This document shows positions 57,659-61,175 of a stretch of DNA of 61,175 nucleotides, piece by piece. The DNA comes from an uncultured Akkermansia sp. (GTDB taxonomy: Bacteria; Verrucomicrobiota; Verrucomicrobiia; Verrucomicrobiales; Akkermansiaceae), in contig URLZ01000009.1 of assembly GCA_900548895.1 (NCBI GenBank), forward strand, positions 1-61,175, in the 5' to 3' direction. The position numbers and the translations under genes are program-made. The notes beneath the pieces are model-generated. The model was not told the DNA's origin. It did no database searches and saw only the letters and a list, made by a program, of their open reading frames with translations. Each line of letters begins with the position of its first letter. Within the stretch, counting starts at the first letter, position 1.

Positions 57659-60600
57659 GTGACAGCACCGCGCTCCAGCATCATGGCCCGAGCAGCCGCA
57701 CTCGTCGCTCTGACCACCCCCATCGTCCCCGCCGCGACCACCGCAGTCATCGCCGCCTCCCTGCTCGTCGGGCATGCAACCGAAGCCGCCCAACCCCAAC
57801 CCACCCTGAGTTTTGAGCAGAGCGAACTCCCCGACGGCCTCAGCAGCTCCTCGCCGGGCTCACTGAGCCTGAGCAGCGCCTGCGCCAAAGACGGCCGGCA
57901 GAGCCTGCGCTGGCGCTACCGCGCGGGCGACACCCTCCTCATCCGCCTCGCGCCGCAGCACATGAGCCGCCGCGCCTGTCAACACGGCGGCGTGCGCCTG
58001 TGGATCCGCCACCGACGAGACGGCCAAGCCGCCGAGCCCCCGTCAAGCGAGCGCCGCTGCGACACCGCCGAAGCCGCGCCGGACAGCGAGCCCACCGCCT
58101 CCACAGCCCCCGCTCCCTCTACGTCCACCGCCTCTTCCGCCTCCACAGCCTCCGCGACACCCACCGCCGCGACACCGCGCCCGGGCATCCTCCGCATCGA
58201 CTTCATCGCCCCCGACGGAAGCGTCCTGACCGGCTTCGACTACAAGCTGCAGGACCGGGGCTGGCGCGCCTGCTGGATGTCCTTCCGCCGCATGCGCGAA
58301 AGCGACAGCCGCCCCGGCACCCCCGAGCCCCCCGAGTCCCCCGCGACCTCCGAGTCCTCCGAGACGGCGCCGCTCTCGGGCGCCCTCCCCCAAACCTGCC
58401 GCATCACCGCCCCCGACGGCGACGGCGAACTCTGGCTCGACCGCCTCGTCCTGCCCGAAGAGAAAGCCGACCCGCGCACCGCCCCTGACGAGCAAGTGCC
58501 GAACAACGCCCTCGTCTCCCCCCTGCGCCTCGGGCACTGGAGCCTGCTCCTGCGCTGGCAGCAGCAAACATGGAACCTCCCCCTGAAAGACCCGAGCGCC
58601 CGCGCTCGCCGCGACATGCGCACCCTCGAAGCGCGGCTGGACCGCGCCATGCGCCTTCCGACGAACACGGCGGCGGACGAAGCCCGGCGCGTCCAGCTCT
58701 GGAGCCGCTTCGGCATCGAGCGCTCGCCGGAGTGCGGAGGCTTTCGCGGCGCCCCGCTGCTCTGCGCCGACGAGTGCGACCCGGCGGCGGGAGACCTCAG
58801 CTGGCGCGATCTGGATGAACTGATGAAGCTGCTGGCGAGCGCCGCCGCAGCCGGCGACAGCGAAGCCGCGCAGCAGTACCTCCTGCTCTGGGAATACGCG
58901 CTGGACCAGGGATTCGCCGCCGGCAGCTGCATGGGCACCAACCACCACTACGGCTACGCCACCCGCAACATCTTCCGCAGCGCCTGGCTGATGCGGCACG
59001 AAATCGAGCGCCACCCCGCCCGCCGGCCCATCCTCGACGCCCTCCGCTACTGGTCCGGCCTGCACGAAGTCAAGCGCCCGCCCGCCGCCGACCTGGCCGA
59101 CCGCTGTGACAGCTGGAACACCCTCCTGCTGCCGCGGCTCATGGTCGCCCTGATGGAGCCCCGCGCCGACGAGCGCGAGCGCTGGCTGCGCGGACTCGCC
59201 CGCTGGCTCAACGCCTCGCTGCAAAACACCCCCGGCACCATGGGCGGCATCAAGGCAGACGGCACCACCTTCCACCACGACGGCTTTTACCCCGCCTACG
59301 CCAACGACGGCCTCAGCGCCGTCGGCCACTACGCCGAACTCTGCGCCGGCACCGCCTACGGCCTCAGCCCCGACGCCCGCGCCCAGCTGCGCCGCGCACT
59401 GGAAACCCTGCGCAACTGCGCCAACCTGCGCGACTGGCCGCTCGGCCTCTCGGGCCGCCACCCCTTCCGCCACCGCATGACGGACGGCTGCGTGCAGGCC
59501 TTTGTCCGCCTCGCCGCGCTGGAGAAAGGCGAAAGCGCCCGCCGCCTGCAAGGCGACTACGAACGCCTGAGCGCCGAGCTCCCTGCCCCCCGCCGTCCCG
59601 GTCGCGACTCCGCGTCGGCACGCCCCCCGGCCTCTTCCCGTCCCCCGGCCTCGGCCCGCGACTCAGACGCCGCCCGCGCCTCAAACGCCGCCCGCACCGC
59701 GCGCACACGGTCGTCCGCCCGCCGCCCGAGCGCCCCCGAGGGCTTTTTCGCCTACAACCACGCCGCCGCCGGCGTCTACCGCGTCGGCGAAGCCATGGCC
59801 CTCATGAAGGGCTTCAACCAAGACGTCTGGGGCAGCGAAATCTACACCCGCGACAACCGCTACGGCCGCTACCAGAGCTACGGCAGCCTCTGCATCCTCG
59901 GCAGCGGCAGCCCCGTCACGCAGGCCGCCAGCGGCTTCGTCGAAGCCGGCTGGGACTGGAACCGCGTGCCGGGCGCCACGACGATACACCTGCCGCTCGA
60001 TCTCCTCGAAAGCCCGCGCAGCTCAACCCTCATGGCCTACAACCCGCAGAGCTTCGCCGGTGCCGGCTCCCTGAAGGGCCAAGCCGGCCTCTTTGCCCTG
60101 CACCTCCGCGAGGCCGACGAACGCAACTTCACCCCCGACTTCACGGCCCGCAAATCCGTCTTCTGCTGCGGCGGGCAGCTCCTCTGCCTCGGCTCCGGCA
60201 TCAGCAACGGCAACAGCCGCTACCCCACGGAAACCACCCTCTTTCAGTGCGCCGAGTCCGCCTGCACCGACCCTGACGAGGCGCCCGAAGGCTGGATTGC
60301 CGACGGCACGGGCAATTACTTCCGCGTGCTCGAAGGGGAACTCCGCGAAGCCTCCGGCCTCCAAAGCTCGCGCGACAACAAAACTAAGCGCGAAACACAG
60401 GGCCGCTTCCGCGCGGCCTGGCTGCACCACGGCACCGCCCCCTCGCAGGCCCGCTACGCCTACCTCATCCTCATGCAGCCCGACGCCCGGAGCCTCCGGC
60501 AGGCAGCAGAGCGCCCCGCCTTCGCCATCCTCGAGCAGAGCAGCGCCCTGCACGCGGCCCGGCACCTCCCCACGAACACCTGGGCCCTGGCCTCCTTTGA

Positions 60601-60913
60601 AGCGAGCGAGGTCGCGCAGGGCCCCGTCCGCCGGCTTCCCGCCGGCCTCATCGTCCTCGCCCGCCCGGAAGGCGACAGCTCGCTCACCCTCAGCATCACC
60701 GACCCGAACCTGCACCTGCCGCGCCACGGACGCTTTGTCACCGAAGAGGGCGAAACCGTGCAGCACACCCTCATCCTCCGCGGCCGCTGGAGCCTCGTCG
60801 CCCCCACCCCCGGCGCGACCATCACCCCCCACGGGGACGCGGAAAGCCGCCTGCAGGTCACCTGCCGCCTCGGCCTCCCCGTCGAGCTGAGCCTGCGCCC
60901 GCGCCGCCCCTGA
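57659..60913 (+). CDS. Chondroitin-ABC-type glycosaminoglycan lyase (PL8)
   Basis: A 1084-residue secreted enzyme. The order is a signal peptide (hydrophobic to about residue 40), an N-terminal beta domain, a helical catalytic domain and C-terminal beta sandwiches, as in chondroitinase ABC. The catalytic set of that enzyme is found in matching context: His540 and Tyr547 in HHDGFYPAY, Arg600 in LSGRHPF, Glu727 in WGSEIY. NRYGRYQSYGS, DWNRVPGATTIHLPL and TARKSVFCCGGQLLCLGSGI are further hallmarks. It should cleave chondroitin or related glycosaminoglycans by beta-elimination. Two low-complexity insertions break the pattern: a Ser/Thr/Ala stretch near residues 140-165 and an Arg/Ala/Ser stretch near 645-697, between Arg600 and Glu727. 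The GTG start follows a -10 by six nucleotides; ATG 57683 is an alternative. No sulfatase or uptake genes lie nearby. Confidence 0.9.
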   Translation: MTAPRSSIMARAAALVALTTPIVPAATTAVIAASLLVGHATEAAQPQPTLSFEQSELPDGLSSSSPGSLSLSSACAKDGRQSLRWRYRAGDTLLIRLAPQHMSRRACQHGGVRLWIRHRRDGQAAEPPSSERRCDTAEAAPDSEPTASTAPAPSTSTASSASTASATPTAATPRPGILRIDFIAPDGSVLTGFDYKLQDRGWRACWMSFRRMRESDSRPGTPEPPESPATSESSETAPLSGALPQTCRITAPDGDGELWLDRLVLPEEKADPRTAPDEQVPNNALVSPLRLGHWSLLLRWQQQTWNLPLKDPSARARRDMRTLEARLDRAMRLPTNTAADEARRVQLWSRFGIERSPECGGFRGAPLLCADECDPAAGDLSWRDLDELMKLLASAAAAGDSEAAQQYLLLWEYALDQGFAAGSCMGTNHHYGYATRNIFRSAWLMRHEIERHPARRPILDALRYWSGLHEVKRPPAADLADRCDSWNTLLLPRLMVALMEPRADERERWLRGLARWLNASLQNTPGTMGGIKADGTTFHHDGFYPAYANDGLSAVGHYAELCAGTAYGLSPDARAQLRRALETLRNCANLRDWPLGLSGRHPFRHRMTDGCVQAFVRLAALEKGESARRLQGDYERLSAELPAPRRPGRDSASARPPASSRPPASARDSDAARASNAARTARTRSSARRPSAPEGFFAYNHAAAGVYRVGEAMALMKGFNQDVWGSEIYTRDNRYGRYQSYGSLCILGSGSPVTQAASGFVEAGWDWNRVPGATTIHLPLDLLESPRSSTLMAYNPQSFAGAGSLKGQAGLFALHLREADERNFTPDFTARKSVFCCGGQLLCLGSGISNGNSRYPTETTLFQCAESACTDPDEAPEGWIADGTGNYFRVLEGELREASGLQSSRDNKTKRETQGRFRAAWLHHGTAPSQARYAYLILMQPDARSLRQAAERPAFAILEQSSALHAARHLPTNTWALASFEASEVAQGPVRRLPAGLIVLARPEGDSSLTLSITDPNLHLPRHGRFVTEEGETVQHTLILRGRWSLVAPTPGATITPHGDAESRLQVTCRLGLPVELSLRPRRP

Positions 60914-61090
60914 GCTCCCCCTGCGGCTGCCCGCGCCACCGCCCCGACGGTCGCCGAGTGCGTGCTGCGGGGGCCAATTCCGGAGAGCCCCTCGGAATCC
61001 TCCCCCGCGTGAGCAACGAGCTGCCTGCTCCGCCACCGTAAGCTCTCAACGAAAACCATTCTAGGCAGGCATGCGAGAATAGAGGCCTAT

Positions 61091-61175
61091 ATGTTCACCA
61101 TGCCTCAAAACACCATCGCTTACCTGCACAAGGAGCCCATCGACATGCGCTACGGCATGTTTCGCCTCCAAGGAG
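61091..61175 (+). CDS. Partial ORF at the window edge
   Basis: An open frame starting at ATG 61091 (or ATG 61100) runs off the end: MFTMPQNTIAYLHKEPIDMR and onward. The 28 visible residues match nothing I recognise. The upstream sequence (AGAATAGAGGCCTAT) resembles the rubrerythrin start region, which hints at a real start, but no -35 box is clear. Confidence 0.35.
   Translation, partial: MFTMPQNTIAYLHKEPIDMRYGMFRLQG

Noticed and set aside
61091..61175. Reading the edge ORF as an IS66-type accessory protein because of a PIDMR word
   Set aside because: Five residues are too few, and no transposase neighbours or inverted repeats are visible.
1..61175. tRNA genes, rRNA, CRISPR arrays, insertion sequences or prophage
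   Set aside because: No T-loop-like GTTCRANTC blocks in cloverleaf context, no regularly spaced exact repeats, and no transposase or integrase motifs were seen by eye. A tRNA scan could still find a divergent case.

Overview
This is a GC-rich chromosomal segment that most resembles a host- or gut-associated member of the Planctomycetes-Verrucomicrobia-Chlamydiae group, probably an uncultured verrucomicrobium. The evidence is gene order and content, not a phylogeny. A LysM protein sits between murD and ftsW, where Chlamydiae carry their nlpD-like gene. A lipid A gene (lpxI) and outer-membrane proteins show a Gram-negative envelope. Rubrerythrin points to anaerobic or microaerobic life, and a chondroitinase-type lyase points to animal glycans. 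No tRNA, rRNA, CRISPR array or insertion sequence was recognised.

Layout. 0.1-2.1 kb: ABC ATPase and a GntR/FCD regulator. 2.6-18.1 kb: a compact division and cell-wall cluster (mraZ, rsmH, ftsL-like, ftsI, murE, murF, mraY, murD, LysM protein, ftsW, murG, L,D-transpeptidase), then a DUF177 protein and rpmF. 18.2-24.1 kb: plsX, and on the minus strand coaC, a RidA protein, a small DNA-binding-like protein and two tandem thioredoxin-fold paralogues. 24.3-28 kb: purB and a six-hairpin glycosidase-like protein. 28.2-35.4 kb: hisF diverging from a 2022-residue alpha-2-macroglobulin. 35.7-37.7 kb: two tiny secreted-peptide or lipoprotein genes with strong transcription signals, and a beta-barrel protein. 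37.8-44.6 kb: an acyl-activating enzyme fused to a degenerate acyltransferase domain, tilS, a pseudopilin, an ankyrin lipoprotein and an NlpC/P60-like secreted protein. 45.2-51.9 kb: pyruvate dehydrogenase genes (E3, then GYF and TRIC-like membrane proteins, then E1alpha, E1beta, E2). 52-61 kb: lpxI, ppk1, rubrerythrin, a lipoprotein and a PL8 lyase. A partial ORF may begin at the right edge.

Two themes cross these regions. First, nine genes have a recognisable sigma-70-type promoter whose -10 hexamer ends exactly 6-7 nt before an ATG or GTG start, which predicts leaderless mRNAs. These coexist with genes that have longer leaders, some with Shine-Dalgarno sequences, and with cell-wall-cluster genes that show pyrimidine-rich leaders and no visible Shine-Dalgarno. 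Second, several conserved enzymes (RsmH, FtsI, MurE, Ppk, E2, PL8 lyase, TRIC protein) carry low-complexity in-frame insertions or tails. Degenerate short-period repeats of similar character fill some intergenic gaps.

The parts fit together as envelope construction (murein precursors, septal synthesis, lipid A, phospholipid precursor), pyruvate oxidation and host-glycan use. All functional statements are from reading the sequence; no database search was run.
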